Origin: Neglectibacter timonensis
Lineage (GTDB): Bacteria > Bacillota > Clostridia > Oscillospirales > Acutalibacteraceae
Reading direction: 5' to 3'
Assembly: GCF_900048895.1 (NCBI RefSeq)
Contig: NZ_LT160635.1
Coordinates: forward strand, 169,439 to 233,438
Length of the DNA stretch: 64,000 bases
Shown: piece after piece, positions 8,700 to 17,033 of the stretch
How positions within the stretch are numbered: position 1 is the stretch's first letter
How the letters are laid out: each line of letters opens with the position of its first letter
Notes under the pieces: generated by a model
What the model saw: only the letters and a program-made list of their open reading frames with translations
The model's database searches: none
What the model was told of the DNA's origin: nothing
Made by a program: the position numbers and the translations under genes

Positions 8700-8747
8700 G
8701 AAAAAGAGACGTTTCGGAGAAATTTTCACCCGGATCGTCTCTTTTTT
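8700..8747 (+). terminator. Intrinsic terminator (probably bidirectional)
   Basis: AAAAAGAGACG (8701-8711) pairs with CGTCTCTTTTTT (8736-8747); A-run and T-run on either side. Confidence 0.75.
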
Positions 8748-8770
8748 GTACAGCGGGGGATGGATTTGTC

Positions 8771-8807
8771 TTGACAAAATAATAAAATGATATTAAAATA
8801 ATATCAT
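8771..8807 (+). promoter_or_regulatory. SPFH operon promoter with palindromic operator
   Basis: TTGACA at 8771-8776, 17-bp spacer, TAAAAT at 8794-8799. The palindrome ATGATATT-N5-AATATCAT (8787-8807) covers the -10 box. The ribbon-helix-helix protein encoded second in this operon is the obvious candidate to bind it (autoregulation, inferred). Confidence 0.7.
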
Positions 8808-8833
8808 AACAAAATCAGAAAGAGGGAATTGGC

Positions 8834-9829
8834 ATGGAGGGCAAGGAAAAAATGGTCAACCGTTATCAGGAAAGGGAGGCAAAGGCGGCCAACGGCTTTA
8901 TGATGCTGCTTGTCACAATCCTGGTGTTCGCGGCGGCGGTATGCGGCATTGTGTTCGGGGCGATTCAGCTGGATGAGTACGGCAGCGGCCTGGGCGCGTT
9001 CCTGCTGGCGCTGGGCGTGGTGTGCATCCCCCTGGGGTGCATCCTGTGCCCCGGCTTCAAGGTGCTCAATCCCAACGAGGCGGTGGTGCTGACCCTGTTC
9101 GGCAAGTACTACGGCACCATCAAGCGGGACGGCTTCTTCTGGACCAATCCCTTCTGCGCCTGCATCAACCCGGGCTCGGAGCGCACGGTGACCACCATGG
9201 GAGCAAACGGCATGAATATCTCCTTCGGCGGCACACGGAAAATCTCGCTCAAAACCATGACGCTGAACAATGAAAAGCAGACGGTCAACGACGAGCGGGG
9301 CAACCCCATCATCATCGGCACCATCGTCATCTGGCGGGTGGTGGACACCACTAAGGCGGTGTTCAACGTGCAGAATTACCGCACGTTCCTCTCCACCCAG
9401 TGCGATTCCGCCACCCGGAACATCAGCCGCCAGTACCCCTACGACCTGATGGAGGAGGGCAGCAGCGATGAAAAGACCCTGCGCGGCAGCAGCCAGGAAA
9501 TCGCCGACATGATGAAGCAGGACCTGCAGGAGCGGGTTTCCATTGCAGGGCTGGAAATTTTGGAGGTGCGCATCACCCATCTGTCCTACGCGTCGGAAAT
9601 CGCCGCGGCCATGCTGCAGCGCCAGCAGGCCGAGGCCGTGGTAGTTGCCAGGAAGAAGATCGTGGAGGGCGCCGTGGGCATGGTGGAAATGGCCCTGGAG
9701 CAGCTGAGCCAGGATGAGGTAGTGCAGCTGGACGACGAGCGTAAGGCGGCGATGGTCAGCAACCTGCTGGTGGTGCTGTGCGGCAACAAGGACGCCCAGC
9801 CAATCGTCAACAGCGGCTCAATCTATTGA
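8834..9829 (+). CDS. SPFH/band-7 (stomatin-like) membrane protein
   Basis: A 331-residue protein with two N-terminal transmembrane helices (about 20-45 and 52-72, the latter rich in Cys/Gly), then an SPFH domain starting at [19 protein letters not shown] and running through [15 protein letters not shown] and [22 protein letters not shown], closing with the [14 protein letters not shown] coiled coil. SPFH proteins scaffold membrane microdomains and sometimes proteases; no NfeD partner is next door. Instead a small ribbon-helix-helix gene follows 15 bp later, a pairing that makes its transcription probably self-controlled. Confidence 0.88.
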   Translation: MEGKEKMVNRYQEREAKAANGFMMLLVTILVFAAAVCGIVFGAIQLDEYGSGLGAFLLALGVVCIPLGCILCPGFKVLNPNEAVVLTLFGKYYGTIKRDGFFWTNPFCACINPGSERTVTTMGANGMNISFGGTRKISLKTMTLNNEKQTVNDERGNPIIIGTIVIWRVVDTTKAVFNVQNYRTFLSTQCDSATRNISRQYPYDLMEEGSSDEKTLRGSSQEIADMMKQDLQERVSIAGLEILEVRITHLSYASEIAAAMLQRQQAEAVVVARKKIVEGAVGMVEMALEQLSQDEVVQLDDERKAAMVSNLLVVLCGNKDAQPIVNSGSIY

Positions 9830-9844
9830 CAGGGGCGTGGTCCT

Positions 9845-10030
9845 ATGGAGCAAAAGGACAAGGATAAAAAGCAGATTCTGCTGCGGATTTCCCCCAGCCT
9901 CTGGCAGGAACTGGCAGCTTGGGCGGAGGACGATTTTCGCTCCATCAACGGGCAGATTGAATACCTTCTGACCGAATGCGTCCGGAAGCGGAAGAAGGGA
10001 AAAGAGCAGACGCCGGATTCCAACCGGTAG
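9845..10030 (+). CDS. Arc-like ribbon-helix-helix DNA-binding protein
   Basis: A 61-residue basic protein. KQILLRISPSLWQELAAWAEDDFRSINGQIEYLLTECVRKR fits the ribbon-helix-helix fold: beta strand (ILLRIS), helix A (PSLWQELAAWAED) and helix B (SINGQIEYLLTECVR), as in Arc. Such dimers bind short palindromes through the strand. It is co-transcribed with the SPFH gene whose promoter carries a perfect 8-bp-arm palindrome. A terminator follows at 10117. Confidence 0.75.
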   Translation: MEQKDKDKKQILLRISPSLWQELAAWAEDDFRSINGQIEYLLTECVRKRKKGKEQTPDSNR

Positions 10031-10116
10031 CTGTTTGAGAAGAATAGGGACAGGCGGGATTTCTGAAAAAGGCAGGAACGCCCTTTTCAGGAATCCGGCG
10101 TCTGACGGCAGGGTGC

Positions 10117-10170
10117 GAAAACGCTCCGCAGGCCGGCTTCACCGCCGGCTTACGGAGCGTTTGTTTTTTT
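10117..10170 (+). terminator. Intrinsic terminator of the SPFH operon
   Basis: AAACGCTCCG pairs with CGGAGCGTTT, with an inner GCCGG-type stem, followed by TGTTTTTTTA. The rest of the gap (10171-10442) shows no gene; base composition turns AT-rich from about 10310 on. Confidence 0.8.
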
Positions 10171-10442
10171 ATGTACAGCCCGGGGCAAGGGGCTGGGACG
10201 CCGCCCCGGCTATTTCCCGGCAGGTTCCGGCCGTTTCCTTTTTACGGCCTCCAAGCCCAAGCGGATCAGCTCTACCGTTGCCTCGGAACGGGTTTGAAAC
10301 TATACTTTTTGATTATCTCTTTAGCACTTCGGGCAGTAAAGCGGAAAGTTTTTAAGTTCTGTATCTGCCCGTATCTGTAACCTTGTTTTACTTCCGCAAA
10401 CAGAGGGGACAGCGTACCCATTTTATTTCCTGTATTAGAATA

Positions 10443-11663
10443 TTACCTTTCTGTAATTAAATTTGACGTGCATATTTTCATATGGTTATTCACCGTTAGA
10501 ACACCCCAAGTTTTTTTGTTGGCAGGTGAAGCAGGTGGTATAAAATTAGCTTCTGCAATTATATTACTTTCAATTTTCCCTAAATTGGTTATGCTATAAC
10601 CGTTTTGAGAGCCAAATCCAAACATATTTCTTCCTACAAACGTTCCTGCTTTACTTTCAAAATTTCCTAATGTAGATATTGCAACAGCGTCAATCAGCTC
10701 TGGCTGCATATGTATATAACAAGCAAGCACAAGCATTTCTTTCTGCGGGTGCATGCATATATTTATGACTTGTGACGCTACGCGCTTTGCAAGGGGAATT
10801 ATATTTTTCTCGTTCTTTTTCACAGAAACGCTAAAAGCAGTAGAATAATTTCCCATTGCCCCTTGTCTGTAACATTTTGTCTGATTACGAATATCGGCTG
10901 CAATAACCACCTTATTTGTATTCTCTTCCAACATCATTTTTGCAATCAGATAGTCATTTACAGTAACGCTATGTTGTTTGCATAAAGTCTGTATTTCTTC
11001 TAACTCATAATTGCAAACGGTGAAAATATCCCGTTTTATTTTGCATTTTTGAATATAGGCTCTTTCAAATACGCTATATTCCCCATATGTAACCTGCTGT
11101 TTCTCTTTTTTCCGTTTCCTATTTGCGTCGCCTACAATCAATTTACTGATAAGCGGCAAGTCGCTATTTGAGGGAAGATCGTTTAAGCCTTGAATTAAGC
11201 ATTCCGGCGCAAATTGCGGCATTACCCCGTTAGCATAATGCTCTGCGAATTCCTCTGCTAGTTGTAAAAGCCCTCTGCCGTCACACAAAAGATGGTGGGC
11301 AATAAAAAATATTTGAAATTCATTTTCATTTGGATAAACCACCACTTTTAGCAGACATTCTTTCTTGACATTCCACCCACGGACAGATATTTCTTCATAA
11401 TCTTGTTGCCACAAAGCAACTTCGTCCTTTACCAACACTGGAATATTCAAACAATCTTGTATTTGATAATATAATCTGCCAGTGTCCGTTTCCTCTGCAA
11501 TTAAGCTTTGCAGAAACGGGTGTGCTTTTTGAAGCGTGTCTACGCTTTGTCTTAGCTGTCTTTCATCATAATTGCTTTCTATTTTTGCCATAATTCCAAA
11601 GTGCATATTAGGACACATAAAATGCGCACGTTCTGTATACACATAATTTTTAACCGATTTCAT
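10443..11663 (-). CDS. Condensation-domain / acetyltransferase-like protein
   Basis: A 406-residue member of the CoA-dependent acyltransferase/condensation superfamily: HHLLCDGRG (about residue 125) is the HHxxxDG active-site motif, and the two-lobed size fits PapA/alcohol-acetyltransferase-like proteins rather than a modular peptide synthetase. The second-lobe segment VAISTLGNFESKAGTFVGRNMFGFGSQNGYSITNLGKI resembles the latch region. Substrate unknown. ATG 11663 has GGAGAAAA upstream and overlaps the previous gene by 14 bp. The whole operon is markedly AT-rich compared with its surroundings, suggesting acquisition. Confidence 0.7.
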   Translation of the reverse strand: MKSVKNYVYTERAHFMCPNMHFGIMAKIESNYDERQLRQSVDTLQKAHPFLQSLIAEETDTGRLYYQIQDCLNIPVLVKDEVALWQQDYEEISVRGWNVKKECLLKVVVYPNENEFQIFFIAHHLLCDGRGLLQLAEEFAEHYANGVMPQFAPECLIQGLNDLPSNSDLPLISKLIVGDANRKRKKEKQQVTYGEYSVFERAYIQKCKIKRDIFTVCNYELEEIQTLCKQHSVTVNDYLIAKMMLEENTNKVVIAADIRNQTKCYRQGAMGNYSTAFSVSVKKNEKNIIPLAKRVASQVINICMHPQKEMLVLACYIHMQPELIDAVAISTLGNFESKAGTFVGRNMFGFGSQNGYSITNLGKIESNIIAEANFIPPASPANKKTWGVLTVNNHMKICTSNLITER

Positions 11664-11934
11664 ATTTTTTCTCCAATTCATTATTTTCTCGCAGAGCAAT
11701 ATCATTCAAAACCTTGTCCTGATGTGCTTCAATGGCTACTAAGATTAACAAAGCAGCAAATACGGCTCCTGCCAAAAACAATGAAATTGCAGAAATCCAA
11801 TGCCGCCCTGCCACCCAAAATAAAATACCAATTACAAATAATACTCCAATGATTTTCATCATGATAAGTCCCGGTTCAAGCATATTTAGTTTATATTTAT
11901 AGCGGTTATCATAGTACATATTCTTATGTTTCAT
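11650..11934 (-). CDS. Small membrane protein of the TetR/acyltransferase operon
   Basis: A 94-residue protein with two strongly hydrophobic segments (IGVLFVIGILFWVAG and ISLFLAGAVFAALLILVAI) after a basic N-terminus. Not recognised. Start 11934 is supported by GGGAGG and overlaps the TetR gene end by 11 bp; the stop overlaps the acyltransferase start, so the three genes are translationally coupled. It may anchor or assist the acyltransferase (inference from coupling only). Confidence 0.65.
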   Translation of the reverse strand: MKHKNMYYDNRYKYKLNMLEPGLIMMKIIGVLFVIGILFWVAGRHWISAISLFLAGAVFAALLILVAIEAHQDKVLNDIALRENNELEKKYEIG

Positions 11935-12475
11935 TTGCCAAACCTCCCTTGTTTTCATTGTGATATAATTTGAAACCGGCACACGCTTCTATAAGTAACT
12001 GCCTTATTTCTTCGGGTGCAATGTTTGTTGTGTTCGTAGAAACAATCGTTGCTATACCATGCGCAAATATCCATGTTTTCACAAACACTTCCGGTTCAAT
12101 CGAAACAGGAACGTGCTTTGCCAAATCGTAAAGGCTTTCAAGTCTTGTTCCACTATCTGACATACATAGAAGATGAAACAAATTTTTTTCATTTTGAGCA
12201 AGCTCCACATACTTTAGTCCCATACTTAAAAAATACGGCGTTTCTGTATCTGATGGCCGTTGCATCATGGTTTCTTGAAATAGTTTTTGCGTTTTTTTGT
12301 AAACTTCTTCCTTTAGTTCTTCCATATTGCGAAAAGCATGAAACACTGGTTGAGTAGAACATTTTAATTCACTGGCAAGCAAACGTGCGGTTACTTTTTC
12401 AAAACCATATACTTTTGTCAACTCAAATGCTTTTTCAATAATTGCTTCTTTGGGTATCTTAACTTTTGGTGGCAT
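11924..12475 (-). CDS. TetR/AcrR-family transcriptional regulator
   Basis: A 183-residue regulator with an N-terminal HTH (about 8-55: IPKEAIIEKAFELTKVYGFEKVTARLLASELKCSTQPVFHAFRN), the serine/threonine-glutamine recognition pattern of TetR proteins, and a helical ligand domain. It is first in an AT-rich operon with a small membrane protein and an acyltransferase and lies just below a consensus promoter carrying an imperfect dyad, so autoregulation with release by a small hydrophobic ligand is the simplest reading. Confidence 0.85.
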   Translation of the reverse strand: MPPKVKIPKEAIIEKAFELTKVYGFEKVTARLLASELKCSTQPVFHAFRNMEELKEEVYKKTQKLFQETMMQRPSDTETPYFLSMGLKYVELAQNEKNLFHLLCMSDSGTRLESLYDLAKHVPVSIEPEVFVKTWIFAHGIATIVSTNTTNIAPEEIRQLLIEACAGFKLYHNENKGGLANET

Positions 12476-12492
12476 AATATCCTCCTTGCTAT

Positions 12493-12543
12493 AACTAAGA
12501 TATATATCAATGTTATTATATGTCGCACAAAGTTTTTTGTCAA
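12493..12543 (-). promoter_or_regulatory. Consensus promoter and dyad of the TetR operon
   Basis: On the minus strand TTGACA (12543-12538), 17-bp spacer, TATAAT (12520-12515): a perfect sigma-A promoter. Downstream, AAC-N3-GATATATATC-N3-GTT (12493-12514) is a dyad placed between the -10 box and the ribosome site, the likely TetR operator. Confidence 0.75.
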
Positions 12544-12732
12544 TTCCTCTGGCTGAAAATTAAAAAGGAATTCGGGAACGCCAATATTCCCCGTACCGTA
12601 CGGTTTCCAGAGCCCCTGTTTGAGAAGCTGAACCGGGCGGCGGGGCGCAATGGAGTCTCTTTCAACCTGCTTGTGCTCCAATGCTGCAAATATGCCCTGG
12701 AGAACATGGAGGAAGCTCCGGAAGAAAATTAG
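12520..12732 (+). CDS. Ribbon-helix-helix protein, 5' end uncertain
   Basis: Residues from NIPRTVRFPEPLFEKLNRAAGRNGVSFNLLVLQCCKYALENME onward form a typical ribbon-helix-helix domain (strand RTVRFP, helices LFEKLNRAAGR and SFNLLVLQCCKYALEN). The only ATG (12520) lies inside the divergent AT-rich promoter and the first 15 residues look foreign, so the original start was probably lost when the AT-rich operon arrived at about 12550. Whether it is still expressed is unclear. A CCCGCCGCGA/TCGCGGCGGG hairpin follows (12733-12758). Confidence 0.55.
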   Translation: MSHKVFCQFLWLKIKKEFGNANIPRTVRFPEPLFEKLNRAAGRNGVSFNLLVLQCCKYALENMEEAPEEN

Positions 12733-12777
12733 CCCGCCGCGAAATGAATCGCGGCGGGGAAAGAGAAAGGCTTTTCT

Positions 12778-12947
12778 GTTTTCTTGCGGCTGGGGTGTAA
12801 GGGGGTTCTATCCCCGTATTCCGCCGCTGTGGGGTGAGTAAGACACTACACCTCATCCAGCAGTTTCCCGCAGGAAATCTGTTCCCCTCAAGGGGAAGGC
12901 TAAGGGCGGCCCGGAGGCCGAGGGCGCGAGGGACGGAGCATAAGGTT
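12778..12947. repeat. Interspersed repeat block
   Basis: Carries the GCGGCTGGGGTGTAAG module, CACCTCATCCAGCAG with an inverted AAATCTG partner, CCCCTCAAGGGGAAGGCTAA and a truncated GGAGCATAAGGTT module directly before the 3' end of the next (minus-strand) gene. Confidence 0.75.
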
Positions 12948-12948
12948 G

Positions 12949-14691
12949 TCAGGTTTCGGAGTCCTCTGGGGTCAACTCGATGTAGGCGGCCACCGGGATG
13001 TCTGCCGGGGAGTCTACCTGCTGAAACACCAGGAGCATGAAGTTGAAACTGGGGCCTTCCAGCTGGCTCTCCGGTACGAAGAAGCCAACCTGTACAGTTT
13101 TGGCTTCGTCTGCCCCCAAAAGGAAGTGGTTATAGTTGGTGACGCCGTCCATGTGTTCGGAGAAGTAGGAGACACCGCGGTAGAGTTTCAGAAGGGTTTC
13201 TGTGTCGGCGGCGCTTTCGTCTTGGGCCTGGACGCCCAACAGGCTGGTGATCCAATAAGTGCCCTCCTCTGCGAGCGCATCGTTGTACTGAGGTTTGGAC
13301 TGGGAATCCCAACAGGAAATTGCGCCGTGCCCCTGCAGCGCCACGTCAAACAGGACAAATTTCAGGCTGGCGTCCTGGGAAAGCGTTTCGCTCACCTGGG
13401 GATCAGCCAAATCTTCCAGAGCGATGCCCGCGTCCGTAATACTGTTGTATATCCGCATGTTGTCCACAGTGATGTCGAGGGAGCCGGACTGGACGCCCTC
13501 TGTGGTGGTCAGGGTCTCGCCCAGGCCTACGGTGGGGGCTTCGCTGTATTTTATCTGTATGGCATCCCGCTCCTGGCGGGGCGGATCGTAAACTATGGGC
13601 TCGCCGTCGTCGAGCCAGGCGGATTCCTCGGAGGGATTGCCGTAGCCGCCCTCTACAGGCACGGTGAATTCCGCTACGGGGTTGTTTCTGTCCTCCCAGG
13701 CAAAAAATTTTACCACCACGGCGGTGGCGTCCTTTTCCAGGGGAAGGTAGTACTGGATTCCGAGACCGCCGTCTTGGGCATATTTCGAGAGCTGTTCCAG
13801 CGGAACGCCGTCCTCATCATACGCCAGGGCCACCACATTGTTGCTGTCTGCGTCCAGAGTAAGCTCCGTCAGTGCCGGGGTGACCTTCACCTGTTTCAGG
13901 GTGCATCCGTTTTGAGTCTCGTTGACGTCATAGGTTCTGATCAAGCTGTCATCCTGCCGCACCTGAAGGGAAAAGACCGCGGGTTTTTGGCCGAGGTCGT
14001 AAGTTTTTTCCCGGTAGCTTCCGGATTCCAATATCATCAGCTTGGGGTTTTTTCCCACCGCGGAGCGCAGGGTCACGGTGAGGGGAAAGCTGCCGCCCAG
14101 ATCCTTCCCGGTCAAGTCCAAAATAGACACGCCCACAAAGGAGCCGCTTTCTGTGCGGGAAAGCCGCCCCTGAAGCGCACGGCTGGGCAGAAGCTCTGTC
14201 TCCCCGGATAGAAAGCCCAGGTCAGCGTCAATGAAGCGCACCTCTTCCGGCGCGCCGGAGGCCTGCAGCTCTATCCCAAGGATCAGGGTTTTCCCGTCGC
14301 AGTACACGCCGCTGACCCGGAACCCGTTCTGGGCCTCGCCTGTCACGGGCGCATAGTATTCCTCCGTTCCGCCCTGGGTGAGGATAGGGCTTTGATAGCT
14401 CTGCGAACCGCCGCCCTTGAGAAAAGCGACAATGTTCCCCAGGAAGGGAAGCTGCTCCGCCAGGGCGGGGTTGGCCGCGCTTACCCCAACCAGAATGCAT
14501 AAGCCCGCAGCGCAGGCTGCCGCGGCGATACCCACGCTGCGGAGGGCGCGGCGCAAAGGCCGGGGTTGTGGCTTCGGCATCTCCCCTAAACTCGAGTAGG
14601 CCTCTTTGAGAGCTCTGTCCACCAGGGCGGAAGAGACCGGCGCGCCGTATTCTGCCACCACTGCTTCTCTCATTTCATCGTATTCTTTCAT
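12949..14691 (-). CDS. DUF4179-type anti-sigma/ECF-partner membrane protein
   Basis: A 580-residue single-pass protein: short cytoplasmic N-terminus (about 1-48), one transmembrane helix (about 50-72, VGIAAAACAAGLCILVGVSAANPALA) and a large extracytoplasmic part. ANPALAEQLPFLGNIVAFLKG just after the helix is characteristic of the DUF4179 family. Its start overlaps the stop of the ECF sigma gene by 4 bp, so it should act as that sigma factor's membrane-bound anti-sigma factor or sensor. Confidence 0.82.
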   Translation of the reverse strand: MKEYDEMREAVVAEYGAPVSSALVDRALKEAYSSLGEMPKPQPRPLRRALRSVGIAAAACAAGLCILVGVSAANPALAEQLPFLGNIVAFLKGGGSQSYQSPILTQGGTEEYYAPVTGEAQNGFRVSGVYCDGKTLILGIELQASGAPEEVRFIDADLGFLSGETELLPSRALQGRLSRTESGSFVGVSILDLTGKDLGGSFPLTVTLRSAVGKNPKLMILESGSYREKTYDLGQKPAVFSLQVRQDDSLIRTYDVNETQNGCTLKQVKVTPALTELTLDADSNNVVALAYDEDGVPLEQLSKYAQDGGLGIQYYLPLEKDATAVVVKFFAWEDRNNPVAEFTVPVEGGYGNPSEESAWLDDGEPIVYDPPRQERDAIQIKYSEAPTVGLGETLTTTEGVQSGSLDITVDNMRIYNSITDAGIALEDLADPQVSETLSQDASLKFVLFDVALQGHGAISCWDSQSKPQYNDALAEEGTYWITSLLGVQAQDESAADTETLLKLYRGVSYFSEHMDGVTNYNHFLLGADEAKTVQVGFFVPESQLEGPSFNFMLLVFQQVDSPADIPVAAYIELTPEDSET

Positions 14692-15197
14692 GAGTTAACC
14701 GCCTCCTTGCAATAGATGCTTTTAAAATGGCTGCGCCCCCGCGCCAGCCTCTGCTTGACCGCGTTTTCACTGATGCCCAGCACCCTTCCGATTTCCCGCT
14801 GGCTCATATCTTCCACATAGAAGAGGGTGAGCACCAGCCTGTCCCCGGCGCTGGTTTCCTCCAAGGCCGTGCGTACGTCCAGTATATCGTCCCAGTTGTT
14901 CTCTTTGCTTTCCTCGGGCAGAAAGTCGCTGAGCGGTACGGTTTTTCTGCGCCGCAGAATGGTATAGCAGTGATTGATAAGAATGCGTATCAGCCAGGTT
15001 TTGAAATATTTTTCCTCCCGCAGGGTGCACAGCTTTTGAAATGCCGTGAGCACCGTTTCCTGCATGGCGTCCGCTACGTCCTCTTCGTCCTTCAGGATCG
15101 CCCTGGCCGCCGCCAGCAGGGAGAGCTTGCTCTCCTCCATCAGCTGCACAAAGGCCTCCTTGTCGCCGCTTCTGGCGCGTTTTACCAACAGATTCAC
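14688..15197 (-). CDS. ECF-type RNA polymerase sigma factor
   Basis: A 169-residue sigma-70 family protein with region 2 (about 5-75, DEEDVADAMQETVLTAFQKL and FKTWLIRILINHCY) and region 4 (about 112-160, LVLTLFYVEDMSQREIGRVLGISENAVKQRLARGR). GTG start at 15197 follows AAGGAG. Translationally coupled to the DUF4179 gene. Target promoter not visible in the upstream gap, which holds only repeat sequence and a terminator of the opposite neighbour. Confidence 0.9.
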   Translation of the reverse strand: MNLLVKRARSGDKEAFVQLMEESKLSLLAAARAILKDEEDVADAMQETVLTAFQKLCTLREEKYFKTWLIRILINHCYTILRRRKTVPLSDFLPEESKENNWDDILDVRTALEETSAGDRLVLTLFYVEDMSQREIGRVLGISENAVKQRLARGRSHFKSIYCKEAVNS

Positions 15198-15307
15198 AGC
15201 GCATCATCTCCTTTCGTTTTCCCAAGTCATCCATTAGACGCGGCTTTACCCGGGGAGGTGCCGCCGCGGATTTAAACTTTACCGGGCATTCTTCCGCGTG
15301 GAGGACG

Positions 15308-15346
15308 AAAACGGGCCTGCCGCGGACAAAACCGCGGCAGGCCCGT
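15308..15346 (-). terminator. Intrinsic terminator, minus strand
   Basis: A 15-bp perfect stem (CGGGCCTGCCGCGG arms) with a 6-nt loop, followed on the minus strand by GTTTTCG. It would end the MBL/kinase transcript coming from the right. The rest of 15198-15592 is repeat. Confidence 0.75.
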
Positions 15347-15439
15347 GGGACGCTGGACTTTAGACAAAGAATAAACGGCAGGGGAGGGCTTCTCCCAAAA
15401 GATAACCTCGCCCCCCGCTCGGGCAGCTTTCCCTTGTTC

Positions 15440-15545
15440 TCCCCGCAGCGGCAGAATACAGGCAGAAGATGGTCAAACGAAGCGAGAGCATCTTCTTGCC
15501 GCCTCATCAGCCGCCTTGCGGAATCCGGGAGCAGGCAGGGGCCGC
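15440..15545. repeat. Interspersed repeat copy
   Basis: GCAGCGGCAGAATACAGGC, GAAGATGGTCAAACGAAGCG and AGCATCTTCTTGCCGCCTCA match modules at 35990-36040 and 59610. It lies in the gap between the sigma operon and the kinase gene. Confidence 0.7.
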
Positions 15546-15592
15546 GGGAGTAAAGTTGAAAATTTGAAGCCGGAGCGGAGCGGCTCCGCGGC

Positions 15593-16111
15593 TTAAAAAA
15601 GAGGGGAAGGTTGAAAAATTTTGCGGCGGATCTGTTGGGCGGCCTGCTGGGGGGTGAGGCTGTCCACACAGATTTTTTCCGTATCCATTGCCTCGTAGAG
15701 GGGCAAACGCTCCAGGCTCCGTTCCAGGATGTCCGCCGTGCGCAGCCCGGCATCCACATCCTTCTGCAGATGCGCCCGCAGGGTCTGGGGGGAGAGGGAA
15801 AGGGTGAATTTATACACCTGCACCCCTTCCGGCGCCAGCAGGGAAAGAAGATTGTCCAGAATTTCCTGGCGGTGCATCACCCAGCAGAAAATCACGTTTT
15901 CGTAGGCGGAGCAGGCCAAAAACCGGCGGAGCAGGAACACGATGTTTTCCTGCACCATGGCCTTGGTCTCCTCTGTGACGAGAAAGGGTTCCATGTCCCA
16001 GCACCAGTCCCCGTCCAAAAATGCGCAGGGCGGCAGCAGCTTTTTCAGCTCTTGGCATACCGTGGTCTTCCCCGCGCCCATGGTTCCGTTGATGAAAATA
16101 AGACGCTTCAT
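15593..16111 (-). CDS. P-loop kinase-like ATPase (AAA_33 type)
   Basis: A 172-residue nucleotide-binding protein: Walker A GTMGAGKTT at 9-17, a DGDWCWDM segment where kinases of this group bind substrate, and a lid region LRTADILERSLERL near 125. It resembles small-molecule kinases/NTPases of the AAA_33 or shikimate-kinase-like groups; substrate unknown. It follows the MBL-fold gene by 62 bp on the same strand. Confidence 0.75.
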   Translation of the reverse strand: MKRLIFINGTMGAGKTTVCQELKKLLPPCAFLDGDWCWDMEPFLVTEETKAMVQENIVFLLRRFLACSAYENVIFCWVMHRQEILDNLLSLLAPEGVQVYKFTLSLSPQTLRAHLQKDVDAGLRTADILERSLERLPLYEAMDTEKICVDSLTPQQAAQQIRRKIFQPSPLF

Positions 16112-16173
16112 AACGACGATTTACAGCCCCATCCCCCCAGGGAGGGCTCCCCCTTTCGCTTGCTTTTGCCGTG

Positions 16174-16959
16174 TCAGAGTTCGATCCGCATGCCGTCCCC
16201 GGCGAAGCTGACCCGGTCCCCCAGGACTTCCCGAGCCAAGGCCAGCTCGCCTTCAAAATCCCGGAGGATTTCCACCCCGTGGTGAAAGAAGAGCACCCGG
16301 CCGAAAGGCACGCCGGAATGGAGCAGTTCCCGGCAGAGTTCAAAGGCCCGGTGGTGGCCTGTCTCCAGCAGCACCAGGTCTGAGCCGCCCAGATGGGGAA
16401 GCAGCTCAGAAAAATCCCGGAAATCCCCGGAATAGAGAATCTGCCTGCCCTCTGCCCGCAGCACAAAGGAAAAGCTCCTCCAGGGCTCTCCCTGCGCGGG
16501 GGTCCCCAGATGATAATTGTGGAAGGCCGAAACCGAGAGCCCGCTGCTGAGCAGCTCCCCATCCTCCACCAGATGGGGCTCCAGGGTGAAGACCGTCTCG
16601 TAATTGCCCTCGCTGCCCCGCAGCATTTTGCAGACCCCGTCGAACACATCCAGGTCCGGCAGGAACACGCGGATGGTCCTGCCCCGCAGACGCTCTTCGT
16701 TTTCCGGGGACAGGGTGCAGAGCTTCCGCAGGTTCCACAGCAGCTCCGGCAGGCCGCCGGTGTGGTCCATGTGGGTGTGGGAGATGAAAATGCTGTCGGT
16801 ACGCAGCTGGTCGATTCCCAGCAGGTAAGAGGTGTAAGAGCAGTTCTCCCCCGCGTCCAGAAAATAGAGCTTTCCGCCGGTCTCCAGGGAGACGCTGGTG
16901 TGGTGGCGTCCGGGCATGGGCTCGGTGCCGGAACAGCTGCCGAGAACGTGCAGAATCAT
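16174..16959 (-). CDS. MBL-fold metallo-hydrolase
   Basis: A 261-residue metallo-beta-lactamase fold protein. HTHMDHTGG (about residue 61) gives the HxHxDH metal motif, YSGDFRD (about 174) the bridging Asp, and FFHHGVEI (about 225) the last histidine; LLETGHH is typical of RNase Z-like and related hydrolases. Arrangement resembles the RNase Z/phosphodiesterase branch, but the exosite of true RNase Z is not evident. Probably co-transcribed with the P-loop kinase downstream. Confidence 0.83.
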   Translation of the reverse strand: MILHVLGSCSGTEPMPGRHHTSVSLETGGKLYFLDAGENCSYTSYLLGIDQLRTDSIFISHTHMDHTGGLPELLWNLRKLCTLSPENEERLRGRTIRVFLPDLDVFDGVCKMLRGSEGNYETVFTLEPHLVEDGELLSSGLSVSAFHNYHLGTPAQGEPWRSFSFVLRAEGRQILYSGDFRDFSELLPHLGGSDLVLLETGHHRAFELCRELLHSGVPFGRVLFFHHGVEILRDFEGELALAREVLGDRVSFAGDGMRIEL

Positions 16960-17033
16960 AAAAATGCCTCCGTTTTCTGATGTTGAATTTTACAAGTGAC
17001 CCGGGGAGAAAAGCGGGCAGGTTTTTTCCGGGT

